Assembly (NCBI GenBank): GCA_036675035.1
Contig: JAKFFO010000176.1
Location: 1 to 15,940 of the forward strand
Origin: MESE01 sp036675035
GTDB lineage: Bacteria > Pseudomonadota > Gammaproteobacteria > Burkholderiales > Burkholderiaceae_D
Direction of reading: 5' to 3'
DNA: 15,940 bases
A program made the position numbers and the translations under genes. How positions within the stretch are numbered: the stretch's first letter is position 1; every line of letters starts with the position of its first letter. Positions 1 to 6,921 of the stretch are shown here, in pieces. The notes under the pieces were generated by a model. It saw only the letters and a program-made list of their open reading frames with translations, was not told where the DNA came from and made no database searches.

Positions 1-1231
1 CGATGTTTTCCAGCATCACGATCGCATCGTCGACCACCAGGCCGACTGCAATGGTGATGCCGAGCAGCGAAATATTGTTCAGGCTGTAACCCAGCCAGTA
101 CATGAGAGCGAAGCAGCCGATCAATGAAATCGGCAGCGACAGTACCGGGATCGTGGTCGCCGACAATCGCTTCAGGAAAAGGAAAATTACCAGCACCACC
201 AATGCGATCGTCAGCAGCAAGGTCAGTTTCACGTCATGGATCGCTTCACGAATCGACCGCGACCGATCGTTCAGTATCTGCACGTCGATCGAGGCCGGCA
301 TCTGCGATTTGAACTGCGGCAGCGTCGCCTTCACCGCGTCGACCACGGCGACCGTATTCGCATTCGGCTGGCGCTGCACCGCCAGAACGATCGATGGCTC
401 GCCGTTGACCCAGCTGCCGCGTTTGGTCGACTCCACGCTGTCTTCAACCACTGCGACATCCTTCAGCCGGATCGACAAACCGTCGCGGCTGCTGATGACC
501 AGGTTCGCGAAGGCGGCTGCATTCTGCAATTGCTTGTTTGCCTGCAAGGTCAGCGTCTGGCGCGGACCGTCCAGTACGCCGACCGGTGTGTTCGCATTGG
601 CAGAGCGCAGCACCTGCGCCACTTCGTCCATCGTCATGTTGCGCGCTGCCAGTTGGTCCGGATCGATCTTGATGCGTACCGCGTAGCGGCGCTGGCCGTA
701 TACCGCCACCTGTGCCACGCCGTTGATGGTCGACAGCGACGGCGAAATCAGATTTTCCGCATAATCGTTCAGCTCGGACAGCGACATCGAAGGCGAAGTC
801 AGCGCCAGCAGCAATATCGACGCATCGGCCGGATTGACCTTGCGGTATGCCGGCAGCGAAGTCATTTCCTCGGGCAGACCGCGCTGCGCGCGCAACAGCG
901 CTGCCTGCACGTCGACAGCGGCCGCATCGATATCGCGATCGGAATCGAATTCCAGCGTGATGGACGTGCTGCCCAGGGTGCTGCTGGAACTGATGGTGGA
1001 CAGCCCGGAGATCGTCGAGAATTGTTTTTCCAGCGGCGTCGCGACCGACGCCGCCATCACCTCCGGGCTTGCACCCGGCAACGATGCAGAGACATTGATG
1101 ACCGGCGTGTTATAGCTCGGAAGCGCCGCGATCGGCAGCGTCAGATAACAAAACAGGCCGACGACCACGATTGCGACGGATAGCAGTACGGTCATTACCG
1201 GGCGGCGTATGCAGAGTTCGGAAATATTCAC
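1..1231 (-). CDS. RND multidrug efflux transporter, N-terminal part (runs off left edge)
   Basis: This is the inner-membrane proton/drug antiporter of a tripartite efflux pump, of the HAE-1 (AcrB/MdtB-like) family. Only the first 410 residues are in the window. The translation begins MNISELCIRRPVMTVLLS and has a first transmembrane helix at about residues 12-32. A large periplasmic porter region follows, with SLPGASPEVMAASVATPLE and AYRKVNPADASI, which resemble MdtB/MdtC-type pumps. Transmembrane helices resume from about residue 337. The paired acidic residues of the proton relay (VVDDAIVMLENI, about residues 401-402) lie at the window edge. The start is a GTG at 1229-1231 with AGGAA about 8 bases upstream; no good ATG lies nearby, so an ATG-only search misses this gene. 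It lies downstream of the adaptor gene on the same strand. The gap is 154 bp, long for such pairs. Substrate cannot be deduced. Confidence 0.93.
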   Translation of the reverse strand, partial: MNISELCIRRPVMTVLLSVAIVVVGLFCYLTLPIAALPSYNTPVINVSASLPGASPEVMAASVATPLEKQFSTISGLSTISSSSTLGSTSITLEFDSDRDIDAAAVDVQAALLRAQRGLPEEMTSLPAYRKVNPADASILLLALTSPSMSLSELNDYAENLISPSLSTINGVAQVAVYGQRRYAVRIKIDPDQLAARNMTMDEVAQVLRSANANTPVGVLDGPRQTLTLQANKQLQNAAAFANLVISSRDGLSIRLKDVAVVEDSVESTKRGSWVNGEPSIVLAVQRQPNANTVAVVDAVKATLPQFKSQMPASIDVQILNDRSRSIREAIHDVKLTLLLTIALVVLVIFLFLKRLSATTIPVLSLPISLIGCFALMYWLGYSLNNISLLGITIAVGLVVDDAIVMLENI

Positions 1232-1385
1232 TAAAAATTCCTGGCTGAAATTGGGCTTTCGCTAATCGACTTCCGCTGCGGGCGCACTGTTTTCGGTCGC
1301 GGAACAGGCCGGTGTGCCGGCACGCCGCAGCCATGCAAGGCAATCCGCCATGCGGTGCAAACGCTGGTTGAAAATGCCGGTGCGG

Positions 1386-2534
1386 CTACGGAGTGCCGCC
1401 GGCTTGCGTGCCGTCGACAGTCGCGGTTTCAGCTTCCTTCACCTTGCTGCCGGGGCGCAAATTCTGCGCACCTTCGACCACAACGCGGGTGCCTGCGGCA
1501 ATTCCGGACAGCGCAGCCAATCCTTCGTCAATCGTGACCACTTCGACCGGTGCGGCTTTGACCGTATTGTCGGGCTGGACTGCATAAACGAATTTTTCGG
1601 TTGGCCCGGTGACGACTGCCTGGGCCGGGACCACGACCGCATCCGGAAATGTGCGTGACACCAGCCGTACATTGACGTAGCTGCCGGGCCACAATCGCCG
1701 GTCTTCGTTGTCGAACTGCGCCTTCATCCGTATCGTGCCGCTTTGCGGGTCGGCCGCATTATCGATGAATACCAGTTTCCCTTCCCGCTCCTGCGCGCCG
1801 GGCAATTGTGCAATGACCGGCGCATTTCCATTTGGATAAGTCGCAACGATATGCGCCAGCTCCCGTTCGGGAATTGAAAAACTGACCGCAATCGGATGTA
1901 GCTGGGAAATCGTCACCATCGGCGTACCCGACGGTTGCGCCAGGCTACCCGGATGCACGCTGATGGCACCGAGACGTCCATCGATGCTGGCCGTGATGCG
2001 GTTATTGCTGAGCGCAATGCTGGTCGATTTCGTCGCCGCCCGGCTCGCCTGCAAGCTGCCACGAAGCGACTGGACCTTGCTGCGCGCGCTGTCGACCACC
2101 GCTTGCGATACGAACCCTTTTGCCCGCAGTTCCTGATTGCGCTTGAGCGCGCGCTCGGCTTCCGCCAACTCGGCACGACTGGCCGCCATTTCCGCTTGCG
2201 CCTGCGCGACGCTGGATCGGTCGCTGCGATCGTCCAGCGTGAACAACAGCTGGCCGGCGCGCACCTGCTGCCCTTCGCGTACATGGACGGACCGCACGAT
2301 ATTCTGTTCCTGCGGACGTACGTCGACCGTATTGATCGCGGTGACATAGCCGTTGGAACTAAGCGTAACCGGAATTGATTTTTGTGCGGCGACAGCAGTC
2401 CTGACGATTTGTGCCGATGTGCGCGGTTGTTGCGCAGCCGGTTCGGACGTGGTGCGTAAGCCGTAATAACCGGCTGCACCTGCGGCAATCAGCGCGACAC
2501 CGATCAGGCCATGTTGCTTGAAACTTGAACGCAT
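1386..2534 (-). CDS. RND efflux periplasmic adaptor subunit (MFP/HlyD family)
   Basis: This 382-residue membrane-fusion protein links the RND transporter to an outer-membrane channel. From the chosen ATG at 2532-2534 it has a basic N-terminus and one hydrophobic segment (about residues 9-28). No lipobox cysteine follows, so it is probably anchored by the uncleaved helix rather than a lipid. The first lipoyl half-motif lies at about residues 64-100 (VHVREGQQVRAGQLLFTLDD). A charged alpha-helical hairpin rich in Ala/Glu/Arg spans about 103-172, the second lipoyl half lies at about 178-205, and the beta-barrel domain follows (PIAVSFSIPERELAHIVA). An upstream TTG at 2589-2591 gives 19 extra residues that do not look like a signal peptide, so the ATG is preferred, although its Shine-Dalgarno is weak. 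It is divergent from the MarR gene, a common arrangement for locally controlled pumps. Confidence 0.93.
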   Translation of the reverse strand: MRSSFKQHGLIGVALIAAGAAGYYGLRTTSEPAAQQPRTSAQIVRTAVAAQKSIPVTLSSNGYVTAINTVDVRPQEQNIVRSVHVREGQQVRAGQLLFTLDDRSDRSSVAQAQAEMAASRAELAEAERALKRNQELRAKGFVSQAVVDSARSKVQSLRGSLQASRAATKSTSIALSNNRITASIDGRLGAISVHPGSLAQPSGTPMVTISQLHPIAVSFSIPERELAHIVATYPNGNAPVIAQLPGAQEREGKLVFIDNAADPQSGTIRMKAQFDNEDRRLWPGSYVNVRLVSRTFPDAVVVPAQAVVTGPTEKFVYAVQPDNTVKAAPVEVVTIDEGLAALSGIAAGTRVVVEGAQNLRPGSKVKEAETATVDGTQAGGTP

Positions 2535-2666
2535 GTTGTGCAACTCGAAATGTTCTGAAAATCGTGAATCTGATATGCCGAATTTTAGCAACCGAATTTG
2601 TTAGCTATACTATCGATTAGAATAACATAATCCATTCCATCCGAATTTTGCATCGCCGCGACGATC
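2535..2666. promoter_or_regulatory. Divergent promoter region between efflux operon and MarR gene
   Basis: This 132-bp AT-rich gap separates the adaptor start from the marR start. The plus strand carries TATACT at 2606-2611, close to a sigma-70 -10 box, but its -35 partner is poor. An imperfect dyad has outer arms TGTTA at 2599-2603 and TAACA at 2623-2627. CCGAATTT appears at 2592-2599 and 2641-2648. MarR proteins usually bind short AT-rich dyads overlapping such promoters, so this is the likely operator region by position; the exact site is an inference. Confidence 0.5.
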
Positions 2667-3131
2667 ATGACGACTATTGATTCACCTGTTGACCCCACAC
2701 CAAATCAGGTCGATCTCGGCAGGACGATCGGCGATGTATCGCGCGCATGGCGCTATGAAATGAATCAGCGCCTCAAACCCTTTGGTCTGAATTTGTCGAT
2801 GCGGCAAGTGCTGGTGCAGTTGCACCGGCATCCGGAAGGATTGATGCAGCGCGACCTGGCCCGCAAGCTTGGGATCGAAGGCCCGACTTTAGTCCGCCTG
2901 CTGGATCAGCTCGAAGGAAAAAAATGGATTCGGCGAGTGATTTCGGCCGATGACAGGCGACGCAAATACTCGGTACTGACGCCGAAAGCGACCAGGCAAC
3001 TTCAGATCATAGAAAAACTGTCCCGGGAACTGCGCGACGTGATGATGAGCGGGCTGTCGGCAACCGAAATAAAATCCGGACTCCAGGTAATGCAGCGCAT
3101 CCGCGACAATCTCGATGACATGATGTCTTGA
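2667..3131 (+). CDS. MarR-family transcriptional regulator
   Basis: This 154-residue protein has the size and layout of MarR/SlyA dimeric winged-helix regulators. Dimerisation helices flank a helix-turn-helix at about residues 57-82 (EGLMQRDLARKLGIEGPTLV) and a wing at about 90-104 with DDRRRKYSVLT, the characteristic D-R-R-R wing. These proteins generally repress adjacent genes and are released by small phenolic or drug-like ligands. The divergent efflux genes 132 bp away make it the probable local repressor of that pump, and likely of itself; this is inferred from context. The Shine-Dalgarno is weak. It converges with the sensor kinase gene, and the stop codons lie about 53 bp apart without an obvious U-tract terminator. 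Confidence 0.93.
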   Translation: MTTIDSPVDPTPNQVDLGRTIGDVSRAWRYEMNQRLKPFGLNLSMRQVLVQLHRHPEGLMQRDLARKLGIEGPTLVRLLDQLEGKKWIRRVISADDRRRKYSVLTPKATRQLQIIEKLSRELRDVMMSGLSATEIKSGLQVMQRIRDNLDDMMS

Positions 3132-3184
3132 ACCCGGAGCATTTCGGACAGCCGCGGCGATTGCCGGCAGACGGCAGGATTTCG

Positions 3185-4567
3185 TCATCGGTCCGATGCG
3201 GATTTTGCGGGCAGCGTCAGTGTCACTTCCAGGCCGCCTTGCGCCCGGTTGCTCAATGTGATGGTGCCGCCATGCTGTTCCGCGATGTTGCGAGCGATGG
3301 TCAAGCCGAGACCGGTGCCGCCCGTGTCGCGCGAACGGGACGTTTCGACACGATGGAATGGTTCGAATACCTGGTGCAGCTGGTCAACCGGAATTCCCGG
3401 CCCGCCGTCCCGGATGCGGATGCGCGCGCAGACCTTTCCTTCGCATCGATCCGGCTGCACCGTCACTTCGGCATATTGACCATACTTCACTGCGTTGTCG
3501 ATCAGGTTGGTCAGGCAGCGGCGCAATGCATTGGGCCGGGCCATTACCGCCAGATCGCATGTTCCGTGCAAAGTGACCTGCTGCCCTGCGTCGGCGGCGT
3601 CGCTGCATACGCTGTCGAGCATCGAATCAAGGCTGAGCGGCTGAAGATGTTCCGATGAGTCCATGCTGCGCGCAAGATCAAGGCCCTCGCGCACCAGCGC
3701 CTGCGTCGCCGACAAATCCCCGATCAGTCGCTCACGCAATTCGGTATCGCTTACCTTTTCAAGCCGTAATCTCAGCCTCGTCAGCGGTGTCTGCAAATCA
3801 TGCGTGATCGCGGCCAGCATCTGCGTGCGCTGCTGAATGTTTTGCCGAATGCGTGCCTGCATCGCATTGAATGCCGCAGTCGCGGTGCGGATTTCAGTCG
3901 TTCCCTGCTGCGTTAGCGGTGGTCGGTCGATATCGTTGCCGAGCTCTTCGGCCGCCTGCGCCAACTGCTTCAGCGGACGCATCGTCATGCGCGCGACCAC
4001 ATATGCGAGCGCGCCTATGCTCAGCAGGAACATCAACAAATAGACGATTGCGTCGGTACGCAACGGCGGGCTCGGATTGCGTGGCGGAATCACCGTTATG
4101 CGCAATTGGCCGCCATCCCGCAGACGGACCTGCAGCAACTCGCAATTAATACGTCTTTGCGTCATGCGCGAATCGGATCGGCGTCCGTACGCCGACAGGC
4201 ATTCGTCTGCGGAAATCGGGAGCGATGCCACCCGGTACTGTGGTCCCAGGCGTTCACTTAACGCGTCGGCGAAGTTTGTGCGGTTTGCGCCGGATAGCGG
4301 TGCCGGCTCTGCTGCCTGCACCAGGTCCAGCCGCATGCCGAATCGGCGCGTCGCCGATAAAAATGCCGGCCGGTCCGGTGCGGGGATGGTGTTGAGCGTG
4401 ACAATGAGTTGCTCGGCCTGTTCAATTGCGCGCGTCTCGCGGAACTGCATGATGGTCCGCTGGCGCTCGCCGATCGCAAACCACCAAGTCAGTGAAACCG
4501 ATGCCAGGATGCCGACCAGCAGGATGAGGAATATGCGCCCGCTCATCGATCGGAAGAATGCGATCAC
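3185..4567 (-). CDS. Sensor histidine kinase, EnvZ/CpxA-type layout
   Basis: This 460-residue inner-membrane kinase autophosphorylates on His and passes phosphate to the OmpR-type regulator encoded just upstream. It has a transmembrane helix at about residues 11-32 and a periplasmic domain at about 33-170, with two cysteines (C123 and C142) that could form a disulphide. A second helix spans about 173-193, followed by a HAMP domain. The HisKA H-box is AAITHDLQTPLTRL with phospho-acceptor H256. The ATP-binding domain shows the N-box (NLIDNAVKYG, 354-363), G1 (DGGPGIP, 387-393) and G2 (GGTGLGL, 416-422). The start is a GTG at 4565-4567 that overlaps the regulator's TGA (GTGA), implying translational coupling. 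An in-frame ATG eight codons later (4541-4543) is an alternative. The signal sensed cannot be read from the sequence. Confidence 0.95.
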   Translation of the reverse strand: MIAFFRSMSGRIFLILLVGILASVSLTWWFAIGERQRTIMQFRETRAIEQAEQLIVTLNTIPAPDRPAFLSATRRFGMRLDLVQAAEPAPLSGANRTNFADALSERLGPQYRVASLPISADECLSAYGRRSDSRMTQRRINCELLQVRLRDGGQLRITVIPPRNPSPPLRTDAIVYLLMFLLSIGALAYVVARMTMRPLKQLAQAAEELGNDIDRPPLTQQGTTEIRTATAAFNAMQARIRQNIQQRTQMLAAITHDLQTPLTRLRLRLEKVSDTELRERLIGDLSATQALVREGLDLARSMDSSEHLQPLSLDSMLDSVCSDAADAGQQVTLHGTCDLAVMARPNALRRCLTNLIDNAVKYGQYAEVTVQPDRCEGKVCARIRIRDGGPGIPVDQLHQVFEPFHRVETSRSRDTGGTGLGLTIARNIAEQHGGTITLSNRAQGGLEVTLTLPAKSASDR

Positions 4568-5295
4568 GTGGCCGGTCCCAGCGTTACAGGAACTGCCAGC
4601 ACGTATCCGCCATTGCGTACCGTCTTGATGATTTGCGGCGAACGGGCATCTTCGTTCAGCTTCTGGCGCAACCGGCTGATCTGGATATCGATTGAACGAT
4701 CGAATGGATCCGCATCTCGTCCGCGCGTCAGGTTCAGGAGCTGGTCGCGATTGAGCACCCGATTCGGATGTTCGAGAAACACTTTCAGCAATCGGAATTC
4801 GGCACCGGACAGCATGATTGCCATCCCTTTCGGATCAACCAGGTGCCTTGCTGTCAGATCGAGCATCCAGTCTCCGAAACGCATTTGCTGCTGGCCGGAC
4901 GGGTCTTGAAACTCTTCGGCGGTCGCGCGACTTCGTCGCAGCACGCTCCGAATGCGCGCCAGCAGCTCGCGCGGCTCGAACGGTTTGGGTACGTAATCGT
5001 CGGCGCCCATTTCCAATCCCAGAATCCGGTCGATCGGCTCGCTGCGCGCGGTGAGCATGATCACCGGCATGCCGGATCTGGCGCGCAGCTTCCGGCACAA
5101 GGTCAGGCCGTCTTCGCCCGGCATGCTCAGGTCGAGCACGATTAAATCGATTCGCTCGCTGTCCAGCACCTTTTCCATCGCGACGCCGTCTTGCGCAGTA
5201 TGGGCGTGATAGCCGTTTGCCCCCAGATAGTCGGCGAGCAGCGTGCGAATTTCGTGATCGTCGTCGACGACCAGAATATTTGAAATGGGTTCCAT
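4564..5295 (-). CDS. OmpR/PhoB-family response regulator
   Basis: This 243-residue DNA-binding response regulator is the partner of the overlapping sensor kinase. The receiver domain begins ISNILVVDDDHE with acidic pocket D11/D12, phospho-acceptor D55 (LIVLDLSMPG), T82 and K104 (KPFEP). The C-terminal winged helix runs from about residue 138, with SGAEFRLLKVFLEHPNRVL, the recognition-helix region SIDIQISRLRQKL, and the wing IKTVRNGGYVL. The reading frame is open for 58 more codons upstream, but the receiver fold begins directly after the ATG at 5293-5295, so that start is chosen. A perfect 12-bp palindrome sits 2 bases upstream of this ATG in place of a clear Shine-Dalgarno. It is divergent from the Spy-like gene and faces the half-site array at 5337-5417, suggesting autoregulation and control of that gene. 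Confidence 0.95.
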   Translation of the reverse strand: MEPISNILVVDDDHEIRTLLADYLGANGYHAHTAQDGVAMEKVLDSERIDLIVLDLSMPGEDGLTLCRKLRARSGMPVIMLTARSEPIDRILGLEMGADDYVPKPFEPRELLARIRSVLRRSRATAEEFQDPSGQQQMRFGDWMLDLTARHLVDPKGMAIMLSGAEFRLLKVFLEHPNRVLNRDQLLNLTRGRDADPFDRSIDIQISRLRQKLNEDARSPQIIKTVRNGGYVLAVPVTLGPAT

Positions 5296-5297
5296 GC

Positions 5298-5309
5298 CGA
5301 TAATTATCG
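5298..5309. promoter_or_regulatory. Perfect 12-bp palindrome at response-regulator start
   Basis: CGATAATTATCG is a perfect palindrome ending 2 bases before the response-regulator ATG, within the 5' leader. It could be an operator or occlude ribosome access; both are inferences. Confidence 0.35.
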
Positions 5310-5336
5310 TGGGTTCAGGGCCCGTTGAACAGGAGA

Positions 5337-5417
5337 TTTGTATCGGTTTGTATCGCCGGGTGCCGAGGAAACAATTCGAAACAAAATGCGTCGCCCACGA
5401 AACTTGCTCGATACATC
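5337..5417. promoter_or_regulatory. Phased array of six TTTGTWTCG half-sites (putative response-regulator operator)
   Basis: Two identical direct copies of TTTGTATCG lie on the plus strand at 5337-5345 and 5347-5355, with a 10-bp period. Variants on the minus strand lie at 5367-5375 (ATTGTTTCC), 5377-5385 (TTTGTTTCG), 5398-5406 (CAAGTTTCG) and 5409-5417 (GATGTATCG). Start-to-start steps are 10, 20, 10, 21 and 11 bp, all near whole helical turns, so every half-site would face the same side of the DNA. OmpR/PhoB-family regulators typically bind direct half-site pairs with a 10-11 bp period. The array lies between a response regulator of this family and a divergent Spy-like gene. Binding by the neighbour regulator is inferred. 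Confidence 0.6.
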
Positions 5418-5435
5418 GTCGGTTCAACATGTGGT

Positions 5436-5452
5436 CATGTGCAGTGCACATG
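5436..5452. promoter_or_regulatory. Perfect inverted repeat upstream of Spy-like gene
   Basis: CATGTGCA and TGCACATG form perfect 8-base arms around a single G. A further CATGTG lies 8 bp upstream at 5428-5433. The dyad sits about 50 bp before the Spy-like start codon, in the expected promoter zone, so it may be a second operator distinct from the TTTGTWTCG array. Confidence 0.4.
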
Positions 5453-5503
5453 CTTTTGAAGAGGGCCACGAGTCTTTTACATACTCACTGAAAAGGAATA
5501 TCC

Positions 5504-5986
5504 ATGAACAAGTTTCGCAAAAATCTGCTGATAGGTGCAACCGTGCTCGGCCTGGGCTCGGCTGCCTTCGTCACGAACGCGCACACCGGTGCGGCCGAGC
5601 AAGGCGGACAGCATCATGCGGCAGGCGGACACAAATGGCATGGCAGCAAGAAAACGCCTGAGCAGATACAGGAGAGGATCGCCAAACGCCAGGCCGAACT
5701 GCACGACAAGCTGAAGCTGGATGCGAATCAGGAGCCGGCATGGAAAGCTTATATCGCATCGACGACACCGGCTGCTCCGACCGGGAAGCGTCCGGACCAC
5801 GCCGAATGGGCCAAGTTATCGGTGCCGGAGCGCATGGAAAAACGGCTCGCGCGGATGAATGAACGTGAGGCGCGCATGGCAAGCCGCCTCGCCGCCACAA
5901 AAACTTTCTATGCAGCGCTGACTCCGGAACAGCAGAAAATATTCAATGAAAATTCTCATGGAGGCCGTCATCACGGGAAAAAATAA
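5504..5986 (+). CDS. Spy/CpxP-like periplasmic LTxxQ-motif protein, His-rich
   Basis: This 160-residue exported protein starts with a signal peptide (MNKFRKNLLIGATVLGLGSA, likely cleavage near residue 26). The mature part is helical and charged, with LDANQ at about 72-76 and the diagnostic LTPEQ at 139-143, the two LTxxQ-type motifs of the Spy/CpxP/CnrX-like superfamily. Spy is an ATP-independent periplasmic chaperone and CpxP a stress-sensor modulator. Histidines cluster after the signal peptide (H27, H37, H38, H43, H46) and at the C-terminus (SHGGRHHGKK), which suggests metal binding. AAGGA 6 bases upstream supports the start. It is divergent from the two-component operon, a typical regulator-target layout, and ends before a good intrinsic terminator. 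The superfamily call is firm; chaperone versus metal-sensing role is open. Confidence 0.85.
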   Translation: MNKFRKNLLIGATVLGLGSAAFVTNAHTGAAEQGGQHHAAGGHKWHGSKKTPEQIQERIAKRQAELHDKLKLDANQEPAWKAYIASTTPAAPTGKRPDHAEWAKLSVPERMEKRLARMNEREARMASRLAATKTFYAALTPEQQKIFNENSHGGRHHGKK

Positions 5987-6023
5987 AATCCCTGCCTTGC
6001 GGCGATGAAATGCAGATAAGCCT

Positions 6024-6057
6024 GCGCCGTCGAATTCAATTCGGGCGCCGTTTTTTT
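6024..6057 (+). terminator. Rho-independent terminator after Spy-like gene
   Basis: GCGCC at 6024-6028 pairs with GGCGC at 6044-6048, and CGAA pairs with TTCG around loop TTCAA, with a 2-base bulge on the left. Seven T residues follow at 6051-6057. It lies 38 bases past the stop codon. Confidence 0.7.
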
Positions 6058-6111
6058 GATAGACGCGAAAAATCGGGAAGCGTCTGAATGATTCCAACTG
6101 GAAATACGGCA

Positions 6112-6206
6112 CGTTATTGATCCGACCCGAAAAGGATTGATTTTTCGGCCCGCCATTCACACCTTCTCCCACTGGCAGAAGGCCGGAATGGGGGAACGGG
6201 TACTAA
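6112..6206 (+). repeat. Dispersed 95-bp intergenic repeat, copy A
   Basis: This segment matches, in inverse orientation, the segment at 13738-13832. By eye the copies are about three-quarters identical over their whole 95-bp length, with two single-base gaps. They share CGTTATnGATCCG, CGAAAAGG, TTGATTTTTCGG, CTCCCA and a CGGGTnCTAA end. No ORF fits both copies. It occupies much of the 344-bp gap 5987-6330, which otherwise shows only the terminator and the leader of the next gene. It behaves like a REP- or MITE-like intergenic repeat; the family is not recognised. Confidence 0.7.
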
Positions 6207-6298
6207 CTTCGTTCCCGATCCATGGGCAGCTTGAGTTTGATATCTCGCCAATTGTCACGATTCGGCTATAGAATGAGTCAGCATTGAGGTCTCGCAAT

Positions 6299-6334
6299 AT
6301 GTCCATCCGTGCAAGGCGAACAATTCAATCATGA
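6299..6334 (+). CDS. Possible 11-residue leader ORF coupled to DUF4124-like gene
   Basis: The ORF MSIRARRTIQS has GAGG at 6286-6289, nine bases before its ATG, a better ribosome site than the downstream gene has. Its TGA overlaps the next ATG (ATGA). This suggests translational coupling; an actual peptide function is unproven. Confidence 0.3.
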   Translation: MSIRARRTIQS

Positions 6335-6900
6335 ATCGACATAATTTTCCTGCATCCATTGCCGTCTATGCCGCCGTCTTTGCGGCATTCATTTCAGCAG
6401 CTGCGTCGGCCCAGGACATGGTCAAATCCGCGCCGCCAGGACAGGGCGCCGGAACCATTTACCGGCAGATCATGCCCGACGGGCGAATCACCTACTCCGA
6501 CCGCGCATTGCCCGGCGGACGAGTCGATCACACCATCAAGGTCGAACGTCCGATCGAGGGCAACGTATGGACGGCCGCCTCTGGCGCGGATCCGATCGCG
6601 CCACGCCGCGCGGAGCGCATACCCGTCAAAAGAGTCGTCGTAGCGCCGGTACCGGGCAGCAAAATGTCGCTCGACGAAGCGACATCCGAGGTGATTCGCG
6701 CCGAAATGTTGCTGGAAGATGCCAGGAAGCAGCAGAAAGCCGGTGTCGAGCCGCTGCCGGGCGAGCGTACCGGCAATGCGTCCGGCGGTTCACGCCTGAA
6801 CGAAGCATATTACGAGCGCCAGCAACTGCTGGCCAAGTATGTCAGCTACGCGGAGCAGGCGCTCAAAAAGGCGATCGAAGACCGTAACAAGCTGCTTTGA
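6331..6900 (+). CDS. Exported DUF4124-domain-like protein
   Basis: This 189-residue protein has a signal peptide of about 27 residues (AAVFAAFISAAASAQD). A short domain at about 42-62 follows (GTIYRQIMPDGRITYSD), matching the DUF4124 pattern of an aromatic residue, a D-G turn and a YSD end. The remainder is Arg/Glu-rich and ends in a long helical, probably coiled-coil stretch (YYERQQLLAKYVSYAEQALK). DUF4124 proteins are common in the envelope of beta- and gammaproteobacteria; their function is not established. The gene lacks a close Shine-Dalgarno and overlaps the stop of the 11-codon upstream ORF. It converges with the next gene, with stop codons 13 bp apart. Confidence 0.8.
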   Translation: MNRHNFPASIAVYAAVFAAFISAAASAQDMVKSAPPGQGAGTIYRQIMPDGRITYSDRALPGGRVDHTIKVERPIEGNVWTAASGADPIAPRRAERIPVKRVVVAPVPGSKMSLDEATSEVIRAEMLLEDARKQQKAGVEPLPGERTGNASGGSRLNEAYYERQQLLAKYVSYAEQALKKAIEDRNKLL

Positions 6901-6921
6901 TGCTGGTGCGGGCTCAAAGCA
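6893..6921. terminator. Inverted repeat spanning both stop codons of convergent genes
   Basis: TGCTTTGA at 6893-6900 and TCAAAGCA at 6914-6921 are perfect inverted 8-mers. Each contains the stop codon of one of the two convergent genes. No U-tract follows on either strand, so this is only a possible weak bidirectional terminator. Confidence 0.25.

Noticed and set aside
236..1183. Long plus-strand open frame opposite the RND gene
   Set aside because: Arg/Gln/His-rich composition typical of antisense frames; the minus strand encodes a clear RND transporter.
1262..1351. 29-codon minus-strand ORF in the adaptor-transporter gap
   Set aside because: No ribosome site and no recognisable motif; too short to support.
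3128..3658. 176-codon plus-strand frame overlapping the kinase gene
   Set aside because: Antisense to the conserved kinase ATP-binding domain; no motif of its own.
5296..5469. N-terminal extension of the response regulator
   Set aside because: The receiver domain starts right after the internal ATG, and the extension would cover the operator-like array.
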